DNA of 8,442 nucleotides from Lachnoclostridium sp. (GTDB lineage Bacteria; Bacillota; Clostridia; Lachnospirales; Lachnospiraceae), in NCBI GenBank assembly GCA_003445895.1, contig DMCD01000143.1, positions 1-8,442 on the forward strand. Reading direction: 5' to 3'. Made by a program: the position numbers and the translations under genes. The notes beneath the pieces were generated by a model. It saw nothing but the letters and a program-made list of their open reading frames with translations. It was not told the origin of the DNA and did not search any database. Within the stretch, counting starts at the first letter, position 1. Each line of letters begins with the position of its first letter. Shown in pieces: positions 1 to 5,842 of this stretch.

Positions 1-2
1 CT

Positions 3-65
3 CTCGTGCTGCTCGCAGGCATCCTTGCCGCAGTGAAATTAAAGAATAAAAAGAATATTACATGA
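3..65 (+). CDS. Partial CDS: C-terminal end of a probable membrane protein
   Basis: The window opens inside a plus-strand frame that ends at TGA 63-65. The visible 20 residues are a hydrophobic stretch (LVLLAGILAAV) followed by a lysine-rich tail (KLKNKKNIT). A last transmembrane helix with a positively charged cytoplasmic tail is a common ending for integral membrane proteins. Nothing identifies the family. The fragment is short, so the frame could be open by chance, but its composition differs sharply from the decayed DNA that follows. No promoter or terminator is visible for it. Confidence 0.4.
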   Translation, partial: LVLLAGILAAVKLKNKKNIT

Positions 66-81
66 CGGCCTCTGCTGCCAT

Positions 82-135
82 TCAGCGCAGATGCCTGTAT
101 TCCCCGCACCCGCACACCGGGCAGCGGGGATTTTT
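82..135 (-). pseudogene. Fragment resembling the zinc-ribbon tail of the adjacent ThiF-like gene
   Basis: Read on the minus strand, 135 to 82 encodes KNPRCPVCGCGEYRHLR and then TGA. The intact ThiF-like protein in this window has KNPRCPVCGRGEYWYLN at the codons covering 633-583. In the 13 codons from KNP to GEY there are five base differences. Four are synonymous (AAA/AAG, TGC/TGT, GTG/GTA, GGG/GGA) and one changes Cys to Arg. This pattern indicates descent from a coding sequence and not chance. Nothing before codon 133-135 resembles ThiF, so the piece has lost its upstream part. It ends directly after the zinc motif and lacks the C-terminal domain of the intact gene. It could be a decayed duplicate or the end of another E1-like gene. 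Confidence 0.5.
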
Positions 136-136
136 T

Positions 137-220
137 ACCACCGGAATCACCTTCGACGCCAACCATGAGATGGCGGGCAAGGAGCTGAACTCTAAGATCG
201 AGCTGGTAGAGCTGCTGTAA
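137..220 (+). pseudogene. 3' remnant of a SlyD-type FKBP peptidyl-prolyl isomerase gene
   Basis: The plus-strand frame ending at TAA 218-220 reads ITFDANHEMAGKELNSKIEL and then VELL. This matches the typical end of bacterial SlyD-like FKBP isomerases, in which a D-x-N-H-x-(L/M)-A-G-K-x-L motif precedes a final beta strand of the form (F)xIELVE. The expected Phe after LN is Ser here. The upstream domain is missing: DNA before about 137 is antisense to the ThiF-like fragment. The frame does extend back to an ATG at 62, giving a 52-codon chimeric ORF, but its first half has no FKBP character, so I treat the piece as a deletion or recombination remnant. The family assignment rests on roughly 22 residues. 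Confidence 0.5.
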
Positions 221-235
221 ATATTCAGCTTTTTT
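210..235 (+). terminator. Weak terminator-like stem and T-run after the SlyD remnant
   Basis: AGCTG (210-214) can pair with CAGCT (226-230) across an 11-nt loop that contains the TAA stop, and TTTTT (231-235) follows. The stem is only five pairs, so this is at best a weak or eroded intrinsic terminator of the old isomerase gene. Confidence 0.25.
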
Positions 236-321
236 AGTGGTACATACTGCTGCTGAGCTGTATCCCGGTTTTCTGACCATTTTTGACTGTAATTACTGAC
301 TGTAATTATGCCCGGGCTTTT

Positions 322-1338
322 CTAGAACCCGATATACTCTGCGTAAACAGACTTTGCTTTTCCCTCCGAATTCACCTTCCGTATCACGGCTCTCCCGTCC
401 GGATAGATCTGAAAGCTGGCTTCCGGTCCCTCGAAATCCAGGCAGAACCGGGTGAGCTTTACCGTGCCCAGCGCCTCCAGCTTCTCCTTCATCTTCTGAA
501 GATCCGGCTTTGCCGCATTCTCCGGCACGATCTGTACCGCATCCTTCCCGCAGAACCCGGTGGCCCGGATTCCGGCGCTGTGGTTCAGATACCAGTATTC
601 TCCGCGCCCGCATACCGGACAGCGGGGATTCTTCTCCAGAGGCAGCTCCCGCATCTCGTTATTCCACATATCCACATACAGCAGGGTCTTCCTGACGTCC
701 GGCGAACCGATGAGAATCTTCATCGCTTCCGTAGCCTGGATGGAAGCCACGACGGAGGTCAGCCCGTTCAGCACCCCCACGGTGCTGCAGGTTCTGGTCT
801 CAGCAGCTCCCCCATGGGTAGTTCTGCCCGTCATGCAGGCAAAGCAGGGGCCCTCCGGGAGGATACTCATGGTCATGCCCTCTGTCTCCAGGGCGCCGCC
901 GTATACCCAGGGAATTCCGTGTTTGACACAGACTTCATTGATCAGATCTCTCGTTTCCATGTTATCGGTGGCATCCAGCACCACATCCACATCAGAGAGC
1001 AGTGCCTCCGCATTCCCGCTGTTCAGGTCTGTGATCACTTCTTCTATCTCTATTGCACTGTTCACCTGCCGGAGCCGTTCCGCCGCTGCAAAGGCTTTGG
1101 GAACACTCTCCTCTGCGTCCTTCTCGGTATAGAGAACCTGCCGCTGGAGGTTATTCAGCTCCACCGTATCCCGGTCGATCAGCCGCAGATATCCTACTCC
1201 CGCCCGGGCAAGAAGATTTGCCTGGACGCTGCCCAGCGCACCCATCCCCACGATGGCTGCCCGGGAGGCACCCAGCTTTTCCTGGCCTTCTTTTCCGATG
1301 TATTTCAGCACTCTCTGTCTCGCGTAGCGATTGTCCAT
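322..1338 (-). CDS. ThiF/MoeB/HesA-family adenylyltransferase (E1-like) with C-terminal extension
   Basis: The 338-residue protein belongs to the E1-like enzymes that adenylate the C-terminal Gly-Gly of small sulfur carriers such as MoaD or ThiS, so that a thiocarboxylate can be formed. Visible features are the nucleotide-binding GMGALG (31-36), acidic D55, NNLQRQ (62-67), ATP-binding K81, DATDN (122-126), a zinc site from C165xxC168 and C240xxC243, and C184 in TRTCSTVGVL at the usual active-cysteine position. Residues from about 255 to 338 form an extension ending YPDGRAVIR...SVYAEYIGF, seen in a subset of ThiF-like proteins from Firmicutes and archaea. There is no rhodanese domain. The start has GGGAGG six bases upstream. 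It lies 30 bp after the cysteine desulfurase, so the two are probably cotranscribed. The MoaD-like protein of the divergent operon is the likely partner. Activation of ThiS or another carrier cannot be excluded. Confidence 0.9.
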   Translation of the reverse strand: MDNRYARQRVLKYIGKEGQEKLGASRAAIVGMGALGSVQANLLARAGVGYLRLIDRDTVELNNLQRQVLYTEKDAEESVPKAFAAAERLRQVNSAIEIEEVITDLNSGNAEALLSDVDVVLDATDNMETRDLINEVCVKHGIPWVYGGALETEGMTMSILPEGPCFACMTGRTTHGGAAETRTCSTVGVLNGLTSVVASIQATEAMKILIGSPDVRKTLLYVDMWNNEMRELPLEKNPRCPVCGRGEYWYLNHSAGIRATGFCGKDAVQIVPENAAKPDLQKMKEKLEALGTVKLTRFCLDFEGPEASFQIYPDGRAVIRKVNSEGKAKSVYAEYIGF

Positions 1339-1368
1339 TCCATTCCTCCCCGCACGGAAACCGGACCG

Positions 1369-2523
1369 TCACAGACTTCCTTCCCGCGCAATCTCTTCCA
1401 TGGCTGATATGGCCGCATCGATCTCTTCTTCCGTGTTGAAAAAGTCCGGGCTGAACCGCACCGTTCCGCCCTTATCCAGGGTCTGAAGCATCCGGTGGGC
1501 CCATGGGGCGCAGTGGAGTCCGGCCCGCACGGCGATATCAAAGGCGCTGTCCAGAATCATGGAGACCTCCTGGGGCTCTGCACTCTCCAGCCTCACAGAG
1601 AAAACAGAACCTCTCCGTTTCCCCGGTCCCGGCGCGTACACGGTGATGCCCGGCAGGGAGGACAGTCCTTCGATCAGACGCTCCGTAAGCATGGACTCCT
1701 TCTTTTCCACTTCCGCCGCGCCGGTATCCAGCAGGAACCGCACCCCGGCAGCAAGACCGGCAATGCCCGGCACATTCTGGGTACCGCTCTCGTAGCGATC
1801 CGGTACCGCCTCCGGCTGTTCCGGAAGCTCGGAGAAGCTGCCGGTGCCGCCGGACAGAAGGGGATTCAGCAGGATTCCCTTCCTCACGTAGAGGACACCG
1901 GTCCCCTGGGGGCCGAGAAGTCCCTTATGTCCCGGGCAGGCCAGCATGTCGACGGGCATCCTGCCCACATCAATCTCAAGCTTTCCCGCAGACTGAGAAG
2001 CATCCACCAGGAAGGGGATTCCCGCCTCCCGGCAGATCTGTCCCATGGCTTCGATATCGTTCACCGTGCCGGTGACATTCGACACGTGGTTTATCACCAC
2101 AAGACCCGTATTCTTCTTTAATGCTTTTTTCAGGTCCTCCGGGTCCGCCCCTTCGTCCACAGAGGCAGGAAGAATCGTCAGCTCCACCCCCTGCTCCTTC
2201 TGCAGCTGCGTGAGGGGCCGGGATACGGAGTTATGTTCCAGCGTGCTTGTAATGATATGCATCCCGGGCTTTGCCATACCGCAGATGGCCTGGTTCAGGG
2301 CCATGGTGGCATTGTACGCAAAGCTCAGTTCATCCGCGTAATCCGCATGGAACAGCTGCTGCAGATTTCTTCTGGCCTCCTGCAGGATGGCCCCCGCTTC
2401 CAGAGATACCTTGTGACCGGACCGGCCGGGATTCCCGGAGCAGGCGCGAAGCGCCCGGTCCGAAGCCTGATAGACAGTCTCCGGCTTTTTATTGCTTGTG
2501 GCTGCATTGTCAAGATATATCAT
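1369..2523 (-). CDS. Cysteine desulfurase-family PLP aminotransferase (class V)
   Basis: The 384-residue protein is a class V fold, PLP-dependent cysteine desulfurase of the NifS/SufS-related type that moves cysteine sulfur onto its own cysteine as a persulfide. It opens with the family signature MIYLDNAATSNKKPE. H97 (LEHNS) should stack on PLP, D174 and Q177 (VDASQSAG) contact the cofactor, K200 (CPGHKG) is the Schiff-base lysine, C338 (GLHCAPWAH) is the sulfur-accepting cysteine and R356 (GTVRFSP) binds substrate carboxylate. All key residues are present and the length is normal, so it looks active. The first start after the divergent promoter is used, with AGAAAGG about 10 nt upstream. It is followed at 30 bp by the ThiF-like gene. 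The likely job is sulfur supply for the pterin dithiolene or the many Fe-S clusters of the neighbouring operon. That role is inferred from position. Confidence 0.92.
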   Translation of the reverse strand: MIYLDNAATSNKKPETVYQASDRALRACSGNPGRSGHKVSLEAGAILQEARRNLQQLFHADYADELSFAYNATMALNQAICGMAKPGMHIITSTLEHNSVSRPLTQLQKEQGVELTILPASVDEGADPEDLKKALKKNTGLVVINHVSNVTGTVNDIEAMGQICREAGIPFLVDASQSAGKLEIDVGRMPVDMLACPGHKGLLGPQGTGVLYVRKGILLNPLLSGGTGSFSELPEQPEAVPDRYESGTQNVPGIAGLAAGVRFLLDTGAAEVEKKESMLTERLIEGLSSLPGITVYAPGPGKRRGSVFSVRLESAEPQEVSMILDSAFDIAVRAGLHCAPWAHRMLQTLDKGGTVRFSPDFFNTEEEIDAAISAMEEIAREGSL

Positions 2524-2587
2524 ACGCCTCTGGCCTTTCTCTGCTTATTCCAATATGTAATAAGCACTGCATTCCTTATTCCGGATG

Positions 2588-2596
2588 ATAATATCA
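2588..2596 (-). promoter_or_regulatory. Possible extended -10 promoter for the desulfurase/ThiF-like unit
   Basis: Read on the minus strand, 2596 to 2588 is TGATATTAT: an extended -10 TG followed by TATTAT, a five of six match to TATAAT. No good -35 hexamer lies 16-18 bp upstream, which is tolerated in extended -10 promoters. The implied leader is roughly 55-60 nt. This is a match by eye only. Confidence 0.35.
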
Positions 2597-2611
2597 GATT
2601 TCTTTGAAAAT

Positions 2612-2640
2612 TTGTTTTCTTTCAGTGAAAAGTTTAAAAT
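2612..2640 (+). promoter_or_regulatory. Possible sigma-70-type promoter for the oxidoreductase operon
   Basis: TTGTTT (2612-2617) and TAAAAT (2635-2640, five of six to TATAAT) are separated by exactly 17 bp in the AT-rich gap between the divergent units. It faces the six-gene operon and would give a leader of about 80 nt. Other AT-rich hexamers nearby, such as TATATT at 2654-2659, are possible alternatives. No operator palindrome was recognised. Confidence 0.35.
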
Positions 2641-2689
2641 TAATACATATAGATATATTACTTTTTGACCACAAAAATAGCAATAGAAA

Positions 2690-2729
2690 AAAGGAGGTGA
2701 CATTCAGGTTCTGTCCTGAGAATCGCATG
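2690..2729 (+). promoter_or_regulatory. Full-length Shine-Dalgarno with hairpin spacer before the first operon gene
   Basis: AAAGGAGGTGA (2690-2700) matches the anti-Shine-Dalgarno sequence over 11 bases, yet the first in-frame ATG is at 2727, 26 nt away, and no in-frame start lies between. TTCAGG (2703-2708) can pair with CCTGAG (2715-2720) around the six-base loop TTCTGT, with one G-U pair. Looping out 2703-2720 leaves 8 nt between the end of the SD and the ATG, a normal distance. This fixes the start of the ferredoxin gene and suggests structure-assisted initiation of the kind known from phage T4 genes 25 and 38. Confidence 0.5.
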
Positions 2730-3203
2730 AAACAATTATCCATCAAACCTGAAAAATGTATTGGCTGCCGGACCTGTGAACTGGTATGTTCCTTTGGTCA
2801 CTATCAGCAGTTCAATCCCAAGATGGCCAATGTCAAAGTCTTTGAGTACGAGAAGGCCGCCGTGGCCATTCCCCTCATGTGCATGCAGTGCGAAGAGCCT
2901 TCCTGTATGAAGGTTTGTCCCGTGAATGCGATTTCCCGGGACGACGCCGGTGCCGTCACCATCAATTACAATAAGTGCATCGGCTGCCGGATGTGCATGA
3001 ATGCCTGTCCTCTCGGCAACGTTTCCTACCATCCCGCACTGAAGAAAGTATTCAAGTGCGACCTGTGCGGCGGTGAGCCGAAATGTGCAGCCTACTGTCC
3101 CGGCGGAGCGATTCAGTATGAGGATACGGATACCACCTCCGAGCGCCGCCGTCTGCTTGGAGACCGGTATAAAGATCTGGTCGGAGAGGAGGATCTCGCA
3201 TGA
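2727..3203 (+). CDS. worS: Four-cluster ferredoxin-type small subunit of tungsten aldehyde oxidoreductase
   Basis: The 158-residue protein has no signal peptide and carries sixteen cysteines in four groups: C11/14/17/21, C52/55/60/64, C84/87/90/94 and C111/114/120/124. This is the pattern of four-[4Fe-4S] electron-transfer subunits such as DmsB/HycB types and the small subunits beside AOR-family enzymes. The role is to carry electrons from the tungstopterin subunit to the NAD(P)-linked module encoded downstream. I chose ATG 2727 because the conserved MKQLSIKPEKCIGC opening starts there. An in-frame TTG at 2604 would add AT-rich promoter DNA that reads as a lysine-rich, non-conserved leader. 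The stop overlaps the next start as ATGA. The symbol follows the WorS/WorL naming for tungsten oxidoreductases and is by family resemblance only. Confidence 0.88.
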   Translation: MKQLSIKPEKCIGCRTCELVCSFGHYQQFNPKMANVKVFEYEKAAVAIPLMCMQCEEPSCMKVCPVNAISRDDAGAVTINYNKCIGCRMCMNACPLGNVSYHPALKKVFKCDLCGGEPKCAAYCPGGAIQYEDTDTTSERRRLLGDRYKDLVGEEDLA

Positions 3204-4999
3204 AGAACGGATATATCGGCACCATCCTCCGGGTAAACCTGAAAAACGGCACCATCCGGAAAGAGCCTCTGAATGAAAAAAGTGCACAGGAATACGTGGG
3301 CGCAAGAGGTCTCGGCACCAAATACTACTGTGACGAGTGCGACCCGAAATGCGATCCCTTAGGCCCGGACAACAATCTGATCTTTATGACGGGCCCGCTC
3401 ACCGGAACTGCAGCCACCTCTTCCGGCCGCTACAACGCGGTGGCAAAATCGCCTCTCACCGGCACCATCGGCGCTGCCAACTCCGGCGGACATTTCGGAC
3501 CGGAACTGAAATATGCCGGCTATGACGGCATTATCTTCGAAGATATCTCCGAAAAACCGGTCTACCTCTATATCAACGATGATCAGGTCGAACTGAGAGA
3601 CGCCTCCCACCTTTGGGGAAAGGACGTCTTCGATACAACGGAAGCCCTTTATAAAGAATGCGGGGAGAACTTCCGCGTCGCCTGCATCTCGGCGGCTGCC
3701 GAAGAGGGATGCCTCTTTGCAGGAATCATGAACGACAAACACCGTGCAGCCGGCCGCGGCGGCATGGGAACCGTCATGGGCGTTAAGAAGCTGAAGGCCG
3801 TTGCCGTCAAGGGCACCGGTTCCGTCTTTGTGGCAAGACCCGAGGCCTTCTTTGATGAATGCATTAAGGCGAGAGCCACACTGAAAGCCCATCCCGTTAC
3901 CGGCGCAGGCCTGGGTGCCTTCGGAACCATGATTCTGGTCAATATCGTCAACGGCGTGGGCGGACTTCCGGTCAACAACGCAAGAGACGGTTCCTGCTTT
4001 GCTGCTGCCGATGACATCTCCGGCGAATCTCTCGCCGCAAAGCATCTGATTCGCAATAAGGGCTGCTTCGGCTGCTCCATCGGCTGCGGACGTCTTACTG
4101 AGATCAAGTCCGGCGCCTTCAAATCCAAGGGCGAAGGTCCGGAATATGAGGCCGGATGGTCCTTCGGCGCTGACTGCGGAATAAATGATCTGGCCGCGGT
4201 CTGCAACGCCAACTTCCTCTGCAACCAGTACGGCATCGACCCCATCACCATGGGAGCTACCGTGGCCTGCGCCATGGAGCTCTATGAGATGGGTGCCATC
4301 CCCGAAGAGGATATCGGATTCCCGCTCCGCTTCGGCGATGCGGAAGCGATGGTAAAGGCCACCGAGATGACCTGCAGAGGCGAAGGCTTCGGAAAAATCC
4401 TGGGTCTCGGCTCCTACCGCATGGCAGAAAAGTACGGCCATCCGGAGCTCTCCATGTCCGTCAAGAAGCAGGAAATGCCCGCCTATGACGGCCGCGCCAT
4501 CCAGGGTATCGGCCTGGAGTACGCCACCTCCAACCGCGGCGGCTGCCATGTCCGCGGCTACATGATCTCCCCGGAGGTTCTGGGCATCCCCATGGCCATG
4601 GATCCGCTGGTAACCAAAGATAAACCCGCAACCCTGAAGCTCTTCCAGGATCTGACAGCACTCTGCGATGCCACCGGCATCTGCCTCTTCACCACCTTCG
4701 GCATCGGACTTCCGGAGATTGCCGGCATGTACCGGGAAGCCGTGGGAAGCGATGAAAGCGATGCGGAGGTCCTGCTGAAGGGCGAGCGCATCTGGAATCT
4801 GGAGAAACAGTTCAATATTGCCGCAGGCGTCGAGAAGGATACCCTTCCGCCCAGACTTCTCCGGGATAAACTTCCGGAGGGGCCTGCTGCCGGCAAGGTC
4901 AACGAACTGCACACCATGCTTCAGGAATACTACGCTGCCCGCGGATGGGATGCGGACGGCGTTCCCACAGCAGAGAAGAGAAAAGAGCTGAATCTTTAA
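3200..4999 (+). CDS. worL: AOR-family tungstopterin aldehyde:ferredoxin oxidoreductase, large subunit
   Basis: At 599 residues this is the size of Pyrococcus furiosus AOR (about 605). Characterised relatives oxidise aldehydes to acids at a tungsten-bispterin centre. The N-terminal pterin-binding region contains SSGRYNAVAKSPLTGTIG (74-91) and AGRGGMG (184-190). C289, C292, C296 and C495 are the expected [4Fe-4S] ligands. D490-ATGIC495 is the second DxxGxC pterin loop. At the first loop the usual DxxGxD reads N342-QYGID347. E315 (GPEYE) and H450 (RGGCHVRG) are plausible equivalents of the catalytic Glu/His pair. AGGAGG lies seven bases before the ATG, which overlaps the previous stop. The substrate cannot be inferred: BamB benzoyl-CoA reductase and other non-aldehyde enzymes share the fold, but a simple aldehyde is the default. 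Confidence 0.93.
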   Translation: MKNGYIGTILRVNLKNGTIRKEPLNEKSAQEYVGARGLGTKYYCDECDPKCDPLGPDNNLIFMTGPLTGTAATSSGRYNAVAKSPLTGTIGAANSGGHFGPELKYAGYDGIIFEDISEKPVYLYINDDQVELRDASHLWGKDVFDTTEALYKECGENFRVACISAAAEEGCLFAGIMNDKHRAAGRGGMGTVMGVKKLKAVAVKGTGSVFVARPEAFFDECIKARATLKAHPVTGAGLGAFGTMILVNIVNGVGGLPVNNARDGSCFAAADDISGESLAAKHLIRNKGCFGCSIGCGRLTEIKSGAFKSKGEGPEYEAGWSFGADCGINDLAAVCNANFLCNQYGIDPITMGATVACAMELYEMGAIPEEDIGFPLRFGDAEAMVKATEMTCRGEGFGKILGLGSYRMAEKYGHPELSMSVKKQEMPAYDGRAIQGIGLEYATSNRGGCHVRGYMISPEVLGIPMAMDPLVTKDKPATLKLFQDLTALCDATGICLFTTFGIGLPEIAGMYREAVGSDESDAEVLLKGERIWNLEKQFNIAAGVEKDTLPPRLLRDKLPEGPAAGKVNELHTMLQEYYAARGWDADGVPTAEKRKELNL

Positions 5000-5002
5000 G
5001 AA

Positions 5003-5284
5003 ATGAGGGTCAAATTCTTTGCATATCTGAGAGATCCGGAATATGCCGCCTGCAGGGAAGCCTCCATCACAGGGGTCACCACGGTCCGGGAACTCGGATT
5101 CCGCATCGGCGAGCTTTACGGGGAGCGTTTCCTGAATGAGTTTTTCACGCCGGATCGCACCGACATCGGAGAACGGATTTTTGTCCTGGTCAACGGGCGC
5201 AGGACAGAGTTTCTCTCCGGTCTTGATACCCCTCTCGCCGAGACCGATGAGGTCTCCGTATTCCCGGTGGTTGCGGGAGGATGA
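5003..5284 (+). CDS. moaD: MoaD-family ubiquitin-like sulfur carrier
   Basis: The 93-residue protein has the MoaD/ThiS beta-grasp pattern: it begins MRVKFFAYLRD, has the central segment IFVLVNGRR, continues DEVSVFPVVAGG and stops right after Gly-Gly. The terminal glycine would be adenylated by an E1 enzyme and converted to a thiocarboxylate that donates dithiolene sulfur to molybdopterin or tungstopterin. It is 10-15 residues longer than E. coli MoaD (81 residues), mainly around TPDRTDIGER. It starts three bases after the AOR stop with no good Shine-Dalgarno, so translation probably depends on reinitiation by ribosomes finishing the AOR gene. MoaD paralogs beside AOR genes are common. The ThiF-like protein on the opposite strand is its likely activator. 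Confidence 0.9.
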   Translation: MRVKFFAYLRDPEYAACREASITGVTTVRELGFRIGELYGERFLNEFFTPDRTDIGERIFVLVNGRRTEFLSGLDTPLAETDEVSVFPVVAGG

Positions 5285-5292
5285 TGCCATAA

Positions 5293-5324
5293 GCGACAGG
5301 CCCCGCCTGCGGGGTCTGTTTCGC
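5293..5324 (+). terminator. Strong GC hairpin between moaD-like and NuoE-like genes (partial terminator or processing stem)
   Basis: ACAGGCCCCG (5296-5305) pairs with CGGGGTCTGT (5310-5319) around the tetraloop CCTG, ten pairs with one G-U. GCG (5293-5295) and CGC (5322-5324) can extend it past a two-base bulge. Only three T residues (5319-5321) follow, so it is not a full intrinsic terminator. It starts nine bases after the moaD-like stop, inside the only long gap of the operon. An attenuator or an RNA-processing or stabilising stem is more likely than complete termination. Confidence 0.45.
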
Positions 5325-5368
5325 ATGTTCCTATATATCAGACTATCTGTTCAGAGAGGTAACGCAGC

Positions 5369-5842
5369 ATGGATGTTGTACTGGATGATATCAGGGAAGT
5401 GATTGAAAACTATCCCCCCGAACAGCGCTTCAGCCTTGCGATTATGCAGGATCTGCAGCACAAATATAACTATATTCCCCGGGAGGGGATGGAGCAGCTT
5501 TCCGAATATCTGGGCTGTCCCCTGTCCTCCCTTTATTCCATGGCAACCTTCTACAAGGCCCTGAGCCTTAAGCCAAAGGGCCGCCATATTATCAAACTCT
5601 GCGACGGAACCGCCTGTCATATCCGCGGATCCGCAGGCCTTCTGGACGGCATTTCCCGTCTTCTGGGCATCGGCGACGGCGGCGTGACCGAGGACGGCAT
5701 GTTCTCCCTGGAGCTGGTGAACTGCCTGGGTTCCTGCGCCCTGGCCCCCGCCATGCTGATCGATGAAAACTATCACGGGAAAGTCACCGTAGAAAAGCTT
5801 CCGTCCATCCTGGATTCTTACCGGAAAGGAGGCGGCGAATGA
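5369..5842 (+). CDS. NuoE/HydC-like [2Fe-2S] subunit
   Basis: The 157-residue protein is a thioredoxin-like ferredoxin of the NuoE family (the 24-kDa complex I subunit; HydC in bifurcating hydrogenases). The N-terminal helical part contains LQHKYNYIPREGMEQLSEYLG and SLYSMATFYKALSLKPKG, both typical of NuoE. The [2Fe-2S] ligands are C78 and C83 (CDGTAC) and C119 and C123 (CLGSC), all present. In the related flavin modules this subunit sits against the NuoF-like protein near the FMN. GAGAGG lies about nine bases before the ATG. The gene overlaps the NuoF-like gene as ATGA and follows the moaD-like gene after an 84-bp gap containing a strong hairpin. Confidence 0.92.
   Translation: MDVVLDDIREVIENYPPEQRFSLAIMQDLQHKYNYIPREGMEQLSEYLGCPLSSLYSMATFYKALSLKPKGRHIIKLCDGTACHIRGSAGLLDGISRLLGIGDGGVTEDGMFSLELVNCLGSCALAPAMLIDENYHGKVTVEKLPSILDSYRKGGGE

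Noticed and set aside
310..317. GCCCGGGC palindrome followed by TTTTCT as a terminator
   Set aside because: A perfect 8-bp palindrome leaves no loop, so it cannot form a stable terminator hairpin. It also faces away from the ThiF-like gene it adjoins.
82..321. Readthrough extension of the ThiF-like protein: the same minus-strand frame stays open for 79 codons after its TAG
   Set aside because: Apart from the 17-codon zinc-motif fragment the extension has no ThiF character and overlaps the SlyD remnant on the other strand. No context for TAG recoding was recognised.
283..1407. 374-codon plus-strand open frame opposite the ThiF-like gene
   Set aside because: The minus strand encodes an intact E1-like enzyme with all motifs. 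The plus translation has no recognisable pattern and runs into the neighbouring gene.
2702..2719. Possible leader peptide starting at ATT after the strong Shine-Dalgarno
   Set aside because: It would be only five codons, start with a very rare initiator and end before the ferredoxin ATG. The hairpin-spacer explanation needs fewer assumptions.
2604..2726. N-terminal extension of the ferredoxin subunit from TTG 2604
   Set aside because: The DNA is AT-rich promoter-like sequence, has no suitable Shine-Dalgarno before 2604, contains a perfect one at 2690-2700, and the ferredoxin homology starts only at ATG 2727.
3359..5326. Very long minus-strand open frame (655 codons) opposite the AOR-family gene
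   Set aside because: It is antisense to well-recognised AOR and MoaD coding sequence. GC-rich third positions of the real gene suppress stops on the other strand, and its translation shows no recognisable domain.
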